From Candidatus Nitrososphaera evergladensis SR1 (GTDB taxonomy: Archaea > Thermoproteota > Nitrososphaeria > Nitrososphaerales > Nitrososphaeraceae): DNA of 64,000 nt. The stretch covers positions 2,890,374 to 2,954,373 of the forward strand of contig NZ_CP007174.1 of NCBI RefSeq assembly GCF_000730285.1, written 5' to 3'. The notes under the pieces are model-generated. The model searched no databases. It was not told the DNA's origin and saw only the letters and a program-made list of their open reading frames with translations. How positions within the stretch are numbered: position 1 is the stretch's first letter; each line of letters opens with the position of its first letter. The position numbers and the translations under genes were made by a program. Positions 18,416 to 27,362 of this stretch are shown in pieces.

Positions 18416-19003
18416 CTAACCGGTCGCGGCAATGTCGTCCGCGCCAGTATCAGCTGAAGCAGTTTGACTCTCTCCATCAGTAGTTTGCGCATCCGCAATG
18501 TTGTTATTGTCACCAGTTTTCTGTTCACTACCTGCTATACTATCTTCAACCATCGCCGCTTCAGTGGGATTCATTGCCATCCCCATAAAGGACATCATTG
18601 ACGCAAAGAGCGCTGCACTCATTATGCCGGAGAATATCATCGTAGGTATCCAAACACGGTTGTCGTCCATAAGTGACTCCATTGTCTTTCTGTCACTATT
18701 GTAATAGCATGCTCGCAGAGCCTTTGCCCCGAGATCAAGCTCATGCCTCTTTTTGTAAAGAAGCCTGCTTCCAATCTTGGTAATTCTTGTTTGAGTGCTC
18801 GTTCTCCTAAACAATTTCCTCCTTTCTGACAAGCTAACAAGTTGGTGCGCAAGGAGGTCGTTTACAATCAATTCTACGTCGGCCTTGTCAAATTTGGTTG
18901 CTTCTGCAATCCTGGCGACGTCTCTTATGTCCTTTGAAATTGCATCAAGTACCATGAAGTGAATGAGACTATCAGTTTTCCTGATACTACTATTTGTCGA
19001 CAT
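18416..19003 (-). CDS. Winged-helix protein with a membrane segment
   Basis: The 195-residue protein starts with a helix-turn-helix-like part (DVARIAEATKFDKADVELIVNDLLAHQLV, about 28-58) and a basic wing. One hydrophobic segment follows at about 118-140 (IFSGIMSAALFASMMSFMGMAM), then an Asp/Ala/Thr-rich tail that would lie outside the cell. This is a membrane-tethered regulator layout. A perfect palindrome at 19056-19072 lies upstream of its promoter. Confidence 0.6.
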   Translation of the reverse strand: MSTNSSIRKTDSLIHFMVLDAISKDIRDVARIAEATKFDKADVELIVNDLLAHQLVSLSERRKLFRRTSTQTRITKIGSRLLYKKRHELDLGAKALRACYYNSDRKTMESLMDDNRVWIPTMIFSGIMSAALFASMMSFMGMAMNPTEAAMVEDSIAGSEQKTGDNNNIADAQTTDGESQTASADTGADDIAATG

Positions 19004-19055
19004 ATGTATAACAGTCGATTGATTGTCTAATTAAGAAAGGAGTATACCTTGTCTT

Positions 19056-19072
19056 GCATTGTACTACAATGC
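19056..19072. promoter_or_regulatory. Perfect 8+1+8 palindrome, candidate operator
   Basis: GCATTGTACTACAATGC has two 8-base arms around one central base, and flanking bases extend the symmetry imperfectly. It lies 53 bases before the ATG at 19003, just upstream of an AT-rich stretch (near 19025-19035) that could be the TATA box. This is a usual place for an archaeal activator or repressor site. It may be autoregulatory for the winged-helix gene. Confidence 0.5.
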
Positions 19073-19091
19073 GAGGACTGGACACAATGCA

Positions 19092-19652
19092 CTATGCTGA
19101 AAAGGTGAAGCATATAGTATCGCCGTCCATCATTCTAATGTCTGTCTGCTTGCCAAGCACATCTTGTGACAGTTCTGATATGAGTGTCTTGACATAAAGC
19201 GACCATTTGCTCCCCAGATTATGCTGAATCTTGAAGTAGTATTTGCCATCCCTAAATTCGATATTTTGTTGTATCCATGATACGGTAAGCCAGGTTCGCA
19301 TAATCTCCACAAAATCATCAATATTGGGGCTGTCGTTCATGAATGCTAATATTCTCTTGAACCTTTGCTTCTCTATCTTTTGGGCGAGGTTGACTATCTG
19401 CTCATCGGACAGCCTGATCAGTGCTTCGCCTAGGAAAGCCTCTGTCATGGGAAGGAGCCCAACCTTTCGCTCATATCTCTCCCACTGCACATGATTGACA
19501 AATATTCTTGCAACATAACTGTTGAGGGTGACCCCTTCTAGATCAGCATCCATTCTCAATTCATCAATAAGCACGGTCGGAAGCCTGAATGTAATAGTTT
19601 CAGTCTTGGCCTTTTTGACATCTGAGTCTTTACTATCGTTGTCCCACTGCAC
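19092..19652 (-). CDS. Protein with an N-terminal ribbon-helix-helix-like motif
   Basis: Residues 15-50 (TITFRLPTVLIDELRMDADL, then GVTLNSYVARIFVNHVQW) have the strand-helix-helix pattern of ribbon-helix-helix DNA-binding proteins. The remaining 130 residues form an unrecognised mixed domain with EKQRFKRILAFMND and a C-terminal part ending DGDTICFTFSA. It may be a regulator with a sensor domain. The start used (at 19652) precedes the motif by a short charged stretch. Confidence 0.6.
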   Translation of the reverse strand: MQWDNDSKDSDVKKAKTETITFRLPTVLIDELRMDADLEGVTLNSYVARIFVNHVQWERYERKVGLLPMTEAFLGEALIRLSDEQIVNLAQKIEKQRFKRILAFMNDSPNIDDFVEIMRTWLTVSWIQQNIEFRDGKYYFKIQHNLGSKWSLYVKTLISELSQDVLGKQTDIRMMDGDTICFTFSA

Positions 19653-19864
19653 GATGGATACACATAGCTTCTGATAGCATGCGCTTGAATTAAAACTTGT
19701 TATGGCCGTCTAGTGACAGAAATTTATGTCCATAAATTTGGATCCTGGGAGCCGGTTATATTGGTTCATTTTGCCGTCGGCGGTACATGCATTGCGTCAC
19801 TTCTTGCCAAGAATTACTCTACTGTGCATTAATAGACAAATAGCTTATTATGAAATGAAAGTAA

Positions 19865-20413
19865 ATGATTCACGCAAGAAAGAAAACGAATGCATTAGAG
19901 ACCTTTCAGAATAAAGTAAATAGTTTCTTAATTTGTCTCTGCACAGCGCTATCTGCAACCCTGGTCGTGTCGACAGATGGATCCTTGATAAATGAATCGT
20001 TTTCGGCCGTACAGGTGCCTTCAGAATCCTCATCCCCACCCTCAACTTCCTCTCCCTTGATTCAAAATTCAACACGGGACACGACAAAACCTTTTGGAGC
20101 AATTATTTCACCAGCGCCATTGGATGTCGTTCCTTTGAATGTACCCTTTATTGTGAATGGGACCGCATCTGACAATGTTGAGATATCGACGGTAGAAGTA
20201 AGAGCAGTAAACTTGGCGGATACGAATGGGACAACGTATGCTTTGGCGACATCCTCGGACAGGTACGCGCACTGGACCTTCACGTTGACAATACCCGACG
20301 AGACTTTCGAGAACATAACGGTCAGGATAACTGATACTTCAGGCAACATGAAATGGATGACTCACCGTGTCAACATTACTAATATAGCAGCCACAACTCT
20401 GCCACAACAATAA
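19865..20413 (+). CDS. Secreted protein with one Ig-like domain
   Basis: The 182-residue protein has an N-terminal hydrophobic segment (FLICLCTALSATLVV) and a Ser/Pro linker. It then has an Ig-like or cadherin-like domain: PFIVNGTASDNVEISTVEVRA, then AHWTFTLTIPDETFENITVRITDTSGN. This is the usual fold of cell-surface adhesion or envelope proteins. Only one domain is present, so it may be a small surface protein. Confidence 0.6.
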   Translation: MIHARKKTNALETFQNKVNSFLICLCTALSATLVVSTDGSLINESFSAVQVPSESSSPPSTSSPLIQNSTRDTTKPFGAIISPAPLDVVPLNVPFIVNGTASDNVEISTVEVRAVNLADTNGTTYALATSSDRYAHWTFTLTIPDETFENITVRITDTSGNMKWMTHRVNITNIAATTLPQQ

Positions 20414-20678
20414 GTGTTATAGTTGAGCACTGATCCGGCTATTTAAATAGAAAAACATATGGGCGCATAATCGTTACCATTAATTTTTTGGCTCTCCTAG
20501 ACGTTCATATGATACTCCAACTTTTGAAAACCAAGGTCAATTGTATTCCTATTGATTCCTGCAATCGACTGATTATGCAATCCGACAGTGCGCAGAGTTT
20601 GTGGAAGATCCTAGCGCGGCCGTATAAGATGGTGTGCAAGAGTCAGTGTTTTACAAAACTGTAGCTATAGAAGCTAAC
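20414..20678. other. Convergent intergenic region
   Basis: AT-rich; no supported gene. Confidence 0.35.
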
Positions 20679-21743
20679 TCATCTTTTATTATCTTTGTCA
20701 GACTGTTGCTTATTTTTAAGAGCATTTTTGTCGCCAATCCTCGTTTTAGCAATTGACAATCCTACGGCAGAGCCAAGTATTGCAAATATCGCAGCCAAAG
20801 AGGCTTCGATTGGAATCTTGTAGAAATCTGAGAACAGCATCTTTGCACCCACCAGAACTAGCAACGCAATGAGGGCCGGCTTTAGATAGTAAAACCTGTC
20901 CATAAGTCCGGCAAGCAGAAAATAGAGACTTCTCAAGCCAAGTATTGCAAATATGTTTGAGGTTATCACTATGAATGGATCGGTAGTAATAGCCAGGACT
21001 GCAGGAATAGAATCCATAGCAAATATTAGGTCGGTTAGCTCGACAACTACGAGAGCCACAAGCATCGGAGTCGCATAGAGGACGCCCCGCGTCGAGCGAA
21101 AAAGAAATTTGTCCTCCCGTAGTGTCGAGGTTATGGGCACTAGTCTCCTCAGGAGCCTTACCGCAACATTTCTCTTGATGTCAATTGTTTCCTTTTCTCT
21201 TCTCTGAAGCGCCATCCGCAACGCGGTGACGAGCAACAACCCACCAAACACGTACAACATCCAGTGAAAGTTTTCGAGCAAAGTTGTTCCTGCAAGAATG
21301 AGCGGAATTCTCATGGAGATGGCGCCAAGGATACCTAGAAAGAGCACTTTGTGCTGATATTTATGAGGTATTGCAAGAGAAGAAAATATAATTGCAAAGA
21401 CAAACATGTTATCGACACTCAGTGACTTTTCAAGAGTGTATGCACTTACAAATTCGAGGAGACTACCATATCCTCTGCCGAGGTAGATGATCAGAGCAAA
21501 TACTCCGGCAAGCGATATCCAAGCAATTGTCCAATGCAAGGCCCGCCTGAAAGTAATATTTGTTCCAATTTCCTCTTGGACTGGACAATTCTCTTGGTCT
21601 GGAATTTTGGAAGAGGATGTTGACTCCTTTCTTCTGAACCGCATTTTGCTTATTACTCCAAGGTCTATAGCCAACGCTGCTCCAACGAAGAGGCCAAATA
21701 CCAGCCAGAGAATGTAGTAATAGTAATTGCCATCAGGAAGCAA
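20679..21743 (-). CDS. TerC family integral membrane protein
   Basis: The 354-residue protein has about eight membrane segments and the TerC signatures LEKSLSVDNMFVFAIIF (near 103-119) and ELTDLIFAMDSIPAVLAIT (near 235-254), whose acidic residues are conserved. TerC proteins are linked to metal-ion (manganese/calcium) efflux or membrane insertion of metalloproteins. It stands alone without other tellurite-resistance genes. The start is a TTG at 21743. Confidence 0.92.
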   Translation of the reverse strand: MLPDGNYYYYILWLVFGLFVGAALAIDLGVISKMRFRRKESTSSSKIPDQENCPVQEEIGTNITFRRALHWTIAWISLAGVFALIIYLGRGYGSLLEFVSAYTLEKSLSVDNMFVFAIIFSSLAIPHKYQHKVLFLGILGAISMRIPLILAGTTLLENFHWMLYVFGGLLLVTALRMALQRREKETIDIKRNVAVRLLRRLVPITSTLREDKFLFRSTRGVLYATPMLVALVVVELTDLIFAMDSIPAVLAITTDPFIVITSNIFAILGLRSLYFLLAGLMDRFYYLKPALIALLVLVGAKMLFSDFYKIPIEASLAAIFAILGSAVGLSIAKTRIGDKNALKNKQQSDKDNKR

Positions 21744-21911
21744 TCGGAATTCACACAGTCTCTTTACTCAGAAATTGGACTAATTCGTATTTGATGAAGG
21801 TGTTTACCTTGTGTTGCAGTGTGGACCTAATTCGTAAATACACACTAGATGCAGCAATATTCATAGAATGACGAAAAGTCAAGCGTATTTTCATTCTCTT
21901 TCTTTTTCCTA

Positions 21912-22596
21912 TTGTTTATGGCAGGCTTGAGCGCTGCCACCTGGAAAGAGACAATTATCAATACCACATCATCGAACGCATATGCGCAGATCGCAACAAC
22001 CGAACCCGATGAAAAGCAAGCAGCCTCAAGTGCTGTGGCCACCGTATCTACTACAGGTTCTGTAAATGCCACCCAGGCGGCAATAGACTTTTTGAATGAA
22101 AATCTTAATCCAACACTTGTGGATGCAACAGACTTAGCAGAAGATCAGGTTGTTAACGGTACAGTGATCGGAGGCCGGTTGGACGTAGTGCAGGGCCACT
22201 TGGTGTACAATGTCACGGTGGTCGACTCAGACAATGAAGTAATGTATGAGGTAGACATAGATCCAAACACCGGAAGAGTCCTTACTACTTCTGCCGTTGG
22301 AGCGCCTTTTGGAATTCTTTTTACGACTGAAAATGATTTAATGATTGAATTTTTGAGCCAGAACTTAATGCAACCTGGTTGATGCTGCTAATACAGCAGA
22401 AAATCATTTTGTAAATGGATTTGCGATAGCGGGCAGCTATGAAGTTATGCAAGGCAGTGGAGTATACACCATTACTGTGGCCGAAATAGACAGAGCCACA
22501 CTGTACAAAGTAGTAGTAGACCCACGCAATGGGAACATCATATCTATCTCCGAAGCAGTCCCAATGGGGGAGCTGAGAATTGTAGGAGTCTTCTGA
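21912..22596 (+). pseudogene. PepSY-like secreted protein, frameshifted
   Basis: The first frame (TTG at 21912 to a stop at 22382) has a poor signal peptide and the first repeat, NPTLVDATDLAEDQVVNGT. At about 22372 one base appears to be missing: the next frame continues LVDAANTAENHFVNGFAIAG to MGELRIVGVF and stops at 22596. The intact paralog at 8831-9619 confirms the layout, including its end (MGNLAIGGVF). The gene is therefore broken in the second repeat. Confidence 0.8.
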
Positions 22597-22776
22597 GAAT
22601 AAAGGACAGAGATGGTTCGTATCGCCCCCACCGGGCAGTGGCGAGCGCTCAAAGAAAGAGATCGACGAAATTGAGGACGTCGGTCCGCTCCGCCATGGCA
22701 AATGAAATCATCAAGATAGTGGTAGAACAACGATAGAGTCTTTAACGGCACTGCCTTGATTGGGAGGATTTCATGA

Positions 22777-23055
22777 ATGAATCTCGTTGGTTCAGCGCCA
22801 ATTGCAGGTTCTGTGAATGCTCCTAGAATAGATCTTTTTGCGCTGATCGATCGATCATCCAATACCAAACAAACTTTTATGATTGAATTGAAGTCCATAG
22901 AAACAAGAAAAAGGAAACTCGCCTTCACAGTTGTTGATCTGCGGACTTCCCGGTCCTCCGTGTTCATCTTAACCCTCGGACCGCAGGATTATTGGTTCCG
23001 TAATTTCTTGGGCGAGCTATCGGCACTGAATCACCACACTACGGACAGTGTGTAA
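22777..23055 (+). CDS. Hypothetical protein, weak support
   Basis: A 92-residue frame whose second half (RKLAFTVVDLRTSRSSVFIL, then GPQDYWFRNFLGELSAL) reads like folded protein. No family is recognised, and the first 30 residues look less convincing. A minus-strand frame overlaps and seems to be its shadow. Confidence 0.35.
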   Translation: MNLVGSAPIAGSVNAPRIDLFALIDRSSNTKQTFMIELKSIETRKRKLAFTVVDLRTSRSSVFILTLGPQDYWFRNFLGELSALNHHTTDSV

Positions 23056-23368
23056 AGAACTTTGAATTGCCATTGTACTGCCATACTCATTTGCAATTAT
23101 TGCACCTTAGCTCAACCATGTATTTTATAGGGATTTTCATCTTAAATGGTTAAGATGGCGCATGTGACCCAATTCCATCGGGCAAACAGATAGCATCTTA
23201 TTGAGGAGTCCTTGGGGCTAGCACTTCGTTTCGGTGAAGACATTCAGAGCCCTTTCCAGCACGGTGCGGAGAACCAATACTGGAAAGAGGCTTTTGAAAT
23301 CCCAAAAACAGCATACGGGCTTCTATTTGCGCTACTTCTCTTAAAGAATTGAAAAAAATACATTCTTG
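23056..23368. other. Intergenic region, nothing recognised
   Basis: No supported gene in about 310 bases. Confidence 0.35.
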
Positions 23369-24190
23369 CTAAGATGTCCTCGTTGCGTTTTGTATTGCTC
23401 CTTCTCCTCCACCATCTTCATCTGTGGCGGAAGCGCTGCCGCCAGTTGGTATCTGGATGAAAGGCGTTGCTCCTCCATCTCCTCCTCCCACTACAAATGG
23501 CAGTTTACCGTCCCACTTTTGGGTCTTGAGCCATTCCAGGTAGCTTGGGCTCTCGCGTAATTTCTGGTCGATTATCTGTATTGCCTGTGACTCTCCCTCG
23601 GCATGAAGGATGTTTGACTGTCTTATGCCTTCTGCGCGAGCAACGTTGGCTTTTTGCTCGCCGATGGCCTTTGCCTCTGCCTGCTGGGCTTCTATCTGGA
23701 TTCTACGCAGCTCGTTTGACGCCTGTAAAGCGCGCTGCTCAGCCTCGACTTTTGATTCTACGGCCTTTGTGAACTGCTCTGAGAACTTGAATTCTGTGAT
23801 TGATATCGTTTCAACGACGATGTTGTAGATGGCCAGCCTCTGCTTGATCTGCTCTTCAATCTCAGTCTTGACAGTCTCCCTCTTTGTGATAAGTTCTTCT
23901 GCATTAAACCGGGCTGTAACCTGCTTGACAGACTCTTGAATTGCAGGGCTTATGACTCGCTCTGCATAGCCAAATCCAAGCTGCTGGTAGACTATTTGTG
24001 CGCTATCTGGATTCAAGTGGTAGTTGAGAGCGACTTCAGTTCGGACATCTTGAAGATCCTTCGATGCCGAGGCTGCAACTTCGCTTGTTTTTTGAGTCCT
24101 TACATCCATCTGAAGGACGTTGTCCCGAAAGGGTGGGACAAGGTGCAGACCCACCTGCAGCGATACGTTGGTGTCGACAGCAGGGCACTG
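23369..24190 (-). pseudogene. 5'-truncated prohibitin-like SPFH gene
   Basis: This frame matches residues from about 100 onward of the SPFH protein at 22-1119, almost letter for letter (for example LHLVPPFRDNVLQMDVRTQK and the Glu/Ala/Gln helix). The similarity fades at about 24190, where the reading frame passes into unrelated sequence. Both N-terminal membrane segments are missing, so the product could not be anchored like its paralog. The tail differs slightly (extra DEDGGGEG). Confidence 0.85.
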
Positions 24191-24214
24191 GCAAGTGTCA
24201 AGAAAGTATGAGGA

Positions 24215-24403
24215 CGTGTAATACAGCGCCTCCCTGCTGAAAAATGGCGAAGGGCATCAATCCGTGCCTTTTGCCGGGACAAAGCCGTTTTTCAAGTATT
24301 GACCGAAACAGAGCATTGCTACTTGATGCGCCCCTTTTGGATCCAATGTTTCCTGCAGGCGGGCTACGAACTGCCCAAAGATGCCCAGTGCGACCCTAAC
24401 TAG
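24215..24403 (+). pseudogene. 5'-truncated zinc-ribbon gene (paralog of 15550)
   Basis: The plus-strand frame reads KWRRASIRAFCRDKAVFQVL, then TETEHCYLMRPFWIQCFLQAGYELP, and stops at 24403. It aligns with the C-terminal half of the protein at 15550-15978. The first Cys of each Cys-x-x-Cys pair is replaced, and no start codon is present. The gene is dead and abuts the truncated SPFH gene head to head. Confidence 0.75.
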
Positions 24404-24581
24404 AGAGATAGATCTATGCGACAAAATCAGGACCTTATAGGTTTACACCACAGCAGTCCTGCATCCGACAAAATGACAAATAAAAGTGCACAAGAAAGCC
24501 GTCACAACCTGAATCGTAGATGATGAGAAGTGGTGACGCCGATGCGCCCGATGGCTCCTGGTGTAACTCCATATTTTTTTC

Positions 24582-26198
24582 TCATTTTCCCCATGCGAGA
24601 GGCGCCAGCAAGCTCGTCATTACCGTAACCAAGACTATCCCAATGACGTCAAGAGGAAGACCTGCCCGGGCCATCCTTTTGGCAGTAATATGCCCCGTTG
24701 CAAAGACAATTGCGTTTGGAGGAGTCCCAACTGGCATGACAAACCCATAACTTGTGGCAACCGCTACGGAAGCCATCAGCAGAATTGGGTCCATAGACAG
24801 CGACGAGGCAAGCGAAGCTGCCACAGGGATGATGAGCGCTGCTGATGCTGTATTGCTTATAAATTCACTCGAAAATATTGTTACCGCAACGATGACAAGG
24901 ATTATCACGATATAGTTCATGCCACCCAGCGAGCCTAGTGATGTGGCTATCCTTACATCAAGTCCAGATTCTGAAAAGGCATGGGCAAGTGCAAGTCCGC
25001 CGCCAATCAGAATTAGAACACCCCATGGAATCTTGGCAGCAGACTCCCAGTCAAGGACTGCTACTGCTATTGCTCTTGAATGTTTTTTTGGATTAGGAGA
25101 GGCAGCAGCTGATGGTGAGGAAGTCGAAGATGGGGGAAGATGCATATTGCCATCGTTTGAATTTGCTTCTTCTTTCTTTTTTCGGTCACCTTGACTTGCC
25201 GCAGAGCAATTAGAAGAAGCAGCTGCAGGGATAAGGAACAAACTTACCGCAGCAGCGATGGCTATCATCGAATCATCTACCATCGGAACGAGGTCTTTCC
25301 ATAATAATCCACGGCTGACCCATGCAATTGCAGTGGCAAGAAAAACAGCTGCTACCATCTTTTCATCCCTGCTCATCTTGCCCAGCTCTGCCAGCTTTTT
25401 GGTTATCAGCGACTTTTCACCTGCAATCGATGATGACGGCATGCTCTTTGCGTCAAGCTTGGTGCCAGCACCAAGATTGACAAGGTAAGCCCAGGCAACA
25501 AAGAGCGAGACGGCACTTACTGGCATCCCAACTACCATCCACTGGGAAAATGTCACGTCAGTATCGAGAATTGATTTTGAAAGGGATGCAAAAACAGCGT
25601 TTGGAGGCGTACCTACAAGGGTAGCCATGCCGCCGAGGCTGGCAGAATACGCGACTGCAAGCATCAGGCACACGCCAAATCTTGCTCTTTGTTTTTCGTC
25701 GTCTATCAGAGCTATCACCGCTGCCGCTATTGGGACCATAAGCATCGCGGTGGCAGTGTTGCTCAACCATGCACTAAGAAAGCCGGTGACTATGACAAAG
25801 GCCGCAACGACGTATTTTGGGTTTGTCCCAAAAATCCGAAGGATGTTGAGGGCAAACCTTGTATGCAGGCCTGTTTTTTCTACCGCCTTTGCTATGATAA
25901 AGCCGCCAAGAAAGAGGAAGATGATTCTGTCAGCATATCTTGCCGCCGTATCTCCCAGATCCGTTACGCCAAATAATGGAAATAAGACTATGGGGAGCAG
26001 CGCAGTCACATATATCGGAAGTGCCTCAGATATCCACCAAGCGACCATCCAGGCTGTAGCGCCAAGAACTACTCTCTGTTCAAATGTTACTTCATCTGGA
26101 AAAGGGAAGAATGCCGCCAATATAATAAAAAGCAGAGGTCCTGAGACAAGACCGAGCTTGCCAAGCATTCCTTCCTTGGCTGCAAAATTAGCAGTCAT
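24582..26198 (-). CDS. SLC13/DASS-type sodium-coupled anion transporter
   Basis: The 538-residue protein has about 12-14 membrane segments and both sodium-binding SNT motifs: LSNTATAMLMVP (about 145-157) and ISNTASAALIIPVAAS (about 440-455), each in a half of the internal repeat. Family members import di- or tricarboxylates or sulfate. A hydrophilic, low-complexity loop of about 45 residues (SSNDGNMHLPPSSTS and on) separates the halves. The substrate cannot be decided. The start is the ATG at 26198. Confidence 0.9.
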   Translation of the reverse strand: MTANFAAKEGMLGKLGLVSGPLLFIILAAFFPFPDEVTFEQRVVLGATAWMVAWWISEALPIYVTALLPIVLFPLFGVTDLGDTAARYADRIIFLFLGGFIIAKAVEKTGLHTRFALNILRIFGTNPKYVVAAFVIVTGFLSAWLSNTATAMLMVPIAAAVIALIDDEKQRARFGVCLMLAVAYSASLGGMATLVGTPPNAVFASLSKSILDTDVTFSQWMVVGMPVSAVSLFVAWAYLVNLGAGTKLDAKSMPSSSIAGEKSLITKKLAELGKMSRDEKMVAAVFLATAIAWVSRGLLWKDLVPMVDDSMIAIAAAVSLFLIPAAASSNCSAASQGDRKKKEEANSNDGNMHLPPSSTSSPSAAASPNPKKHSRAIAVAVLDWESAAKIPWGVLILIGGGLALAHAFSESGLDVRIATSLGSLGGMNYIVIILVIVAVTIFSSEFISNTASAALIIPVAASLASSLSMDPILLMASVAVATSYGFVMPVGTPPNAIVFATGHITAKRMARAGLPLDVIGIVLVTVMTSLLAPLAWGK

Positions 26199-26422
26199 AG
26201 GCTATACATAAGCCATCTTGACCAGGATAAAGACTGAGGCATCATATCCCGCTCATTCTGCCATGATGTTTTTTATTATGATTACAGCTGTAGATGCAGG
26301 TTTCTAAATTGGTCTTTATTTTCCCCTTGCCTTTCCCTCTGCAGTTTTTGTTCCCTTCGTCTTTTGATATCATCATCATTGTCATTATCTCTATCTCCAG
26401 ATATACACACACTCTGCCATGT

Positions 26423-26908
26423 CTAGTGAACTAACATAACGGGACACATAGATCTTTCTGACACAGCTCTTGCCACACTTCCAAGCGATGTGATGCGGCG
26501 AATGCCTGTTAATCTACCACTCCCTATTATTATCAGGTCTACGTCATTGTCTTTTGCTACGGTTAGAATTTGCTCGACAGGATTACCAACTCTTACCAGA
26601 GTTTTTACTGCATTTGCCCCTGCAGCAGCTTCGAGCGTTTCTTCGAGAGCCATTTTCTTATCGGCGAGCATTTCTACCGCTGCCTCTTTCATTCCCTGGT
26701 ACAATTCCTTTAGGTACTCTCTTGACGATTTCACATATGAGATTTTCATACCATAATCGAGACTCGGAGGAAGATGTATTTCTGGAACTACATACAAAAG
26801 AAAAACTTGAGGACTATTTTCTTTCACAGAACGGGCTAAGTCAGCGGCATATCCAAGAGCTTTTTCGGAGGGCTCGGAGCCATCATAAGGCAAAAGAATT
26901 CGCTTCAA
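26423..26908 (-). CDS. Universal stress protein (UspA family)
   Basis: A complete Usp domain: KRILLPYDGSEPSEKALGYA at the start, VDLIIIGSGRLTGIRRITSLGSVARAV (nucleotide-binding) near the end, and CPVMLVH as last strand. The frame is open to 26956, but I choose the TTG at 26908. A TATA-like box (ATAAATATT) lies about 30-35 nt upstream, and the shared GCACTGCA motif would otherwise be inside the coding region. It is the first gene of the copper-type motif group. Confidence 0.85.
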   Translation of the reverse strand: MKRILLPYDGSEPSEKALGYAADLARSVKENSPQVFLLYVVPEIHLPPSLDYGMKISYVKSSREYLKELYQGMKEAAVEMLADKKMALEETLEAAAGANAVKTLVRVGNPVEQILTVAKDNDVDLIIIGSGRLTGIRRITSLGSVARAVSERSMCPVMLVH

Positions 26909-26918
26909 AGCTGCTTGT

Positions 26919-26930
26919 ATGCAGTGCACC
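26919..26930 (-). promoter_or_regulatory. GTGCACTGCAT motif, candidate operator
   Basis: The minus strand reads GGTGCACTGCATA between the TATA-like box (near 26937-26946) and the TTG start of the Usp gene. The core TGCACTGCA is shared with sites upstream of cupredoxin-related genes at 31.3, 33.8, 35.9 and 36.8 kb. Here the site lies downstream of the TATA box, so a repressor-like position is possible. Confidence 0.5.
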
Positions 26931-27104
26931 GAGCAATATTTATCTCTCTGTTGCAACTATGTTTTCAGTGCAAGGCAATGCGCTGCAAAGAATACTCATA
27001 GTAGATATCCAATTATTTCTTGTACTCTGTGTAATAGTGAGCTAGATACAAAATGACTACTTCCGCTACTACAGCATACTGAGAGCAAAGCAGCAACACA
27101 TCTA

Positions 27105-27318
27105 AGTTCAAGGTATCGTCGTTCCTTACGACGGCTCTCCTTGTTCGGAGAGCGCTTTAAGACTGGCAATCGCCTTGGCAAAATCCCTCAAGTATGAGGG
27201 AGATCACACTTTTGACCGTAGTGCGAGAAATTGTTATTCCGCCTATGATGAGGCAGACATTCTAGAACTTGTGAATGTGTATGCCTCCTCTTCGCATACA
27301 AATATGGCCGTGGGATGA
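27105..27318 (+). pseudogene. Universal stress protein N-terminal fragment
   Basis: A frame after a TAA contains the Usp opening GIVVPYDGSPCSESALRLAI, then ALAKSLKYEGDHTFD. Only a short unrelated-looking tail follows to the TGA at 27318. The rest of the domain, including the nucleotide-binding loop, is missing, and no start codon exists. It sits just upstream of the SPFH-NfeD pair. Confidence 0.7.
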
Positions 27319-27362
27319 GACTTTTTTCTGAAACTTAAATATGTGTAGGAACCATAGATAGT

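Noticed and set aside
22437..22967. 176-codon minus-strand frame
   Set aside because: It runs across the end of the broken PepSY gene and the following gap and shows no conserved pattern.
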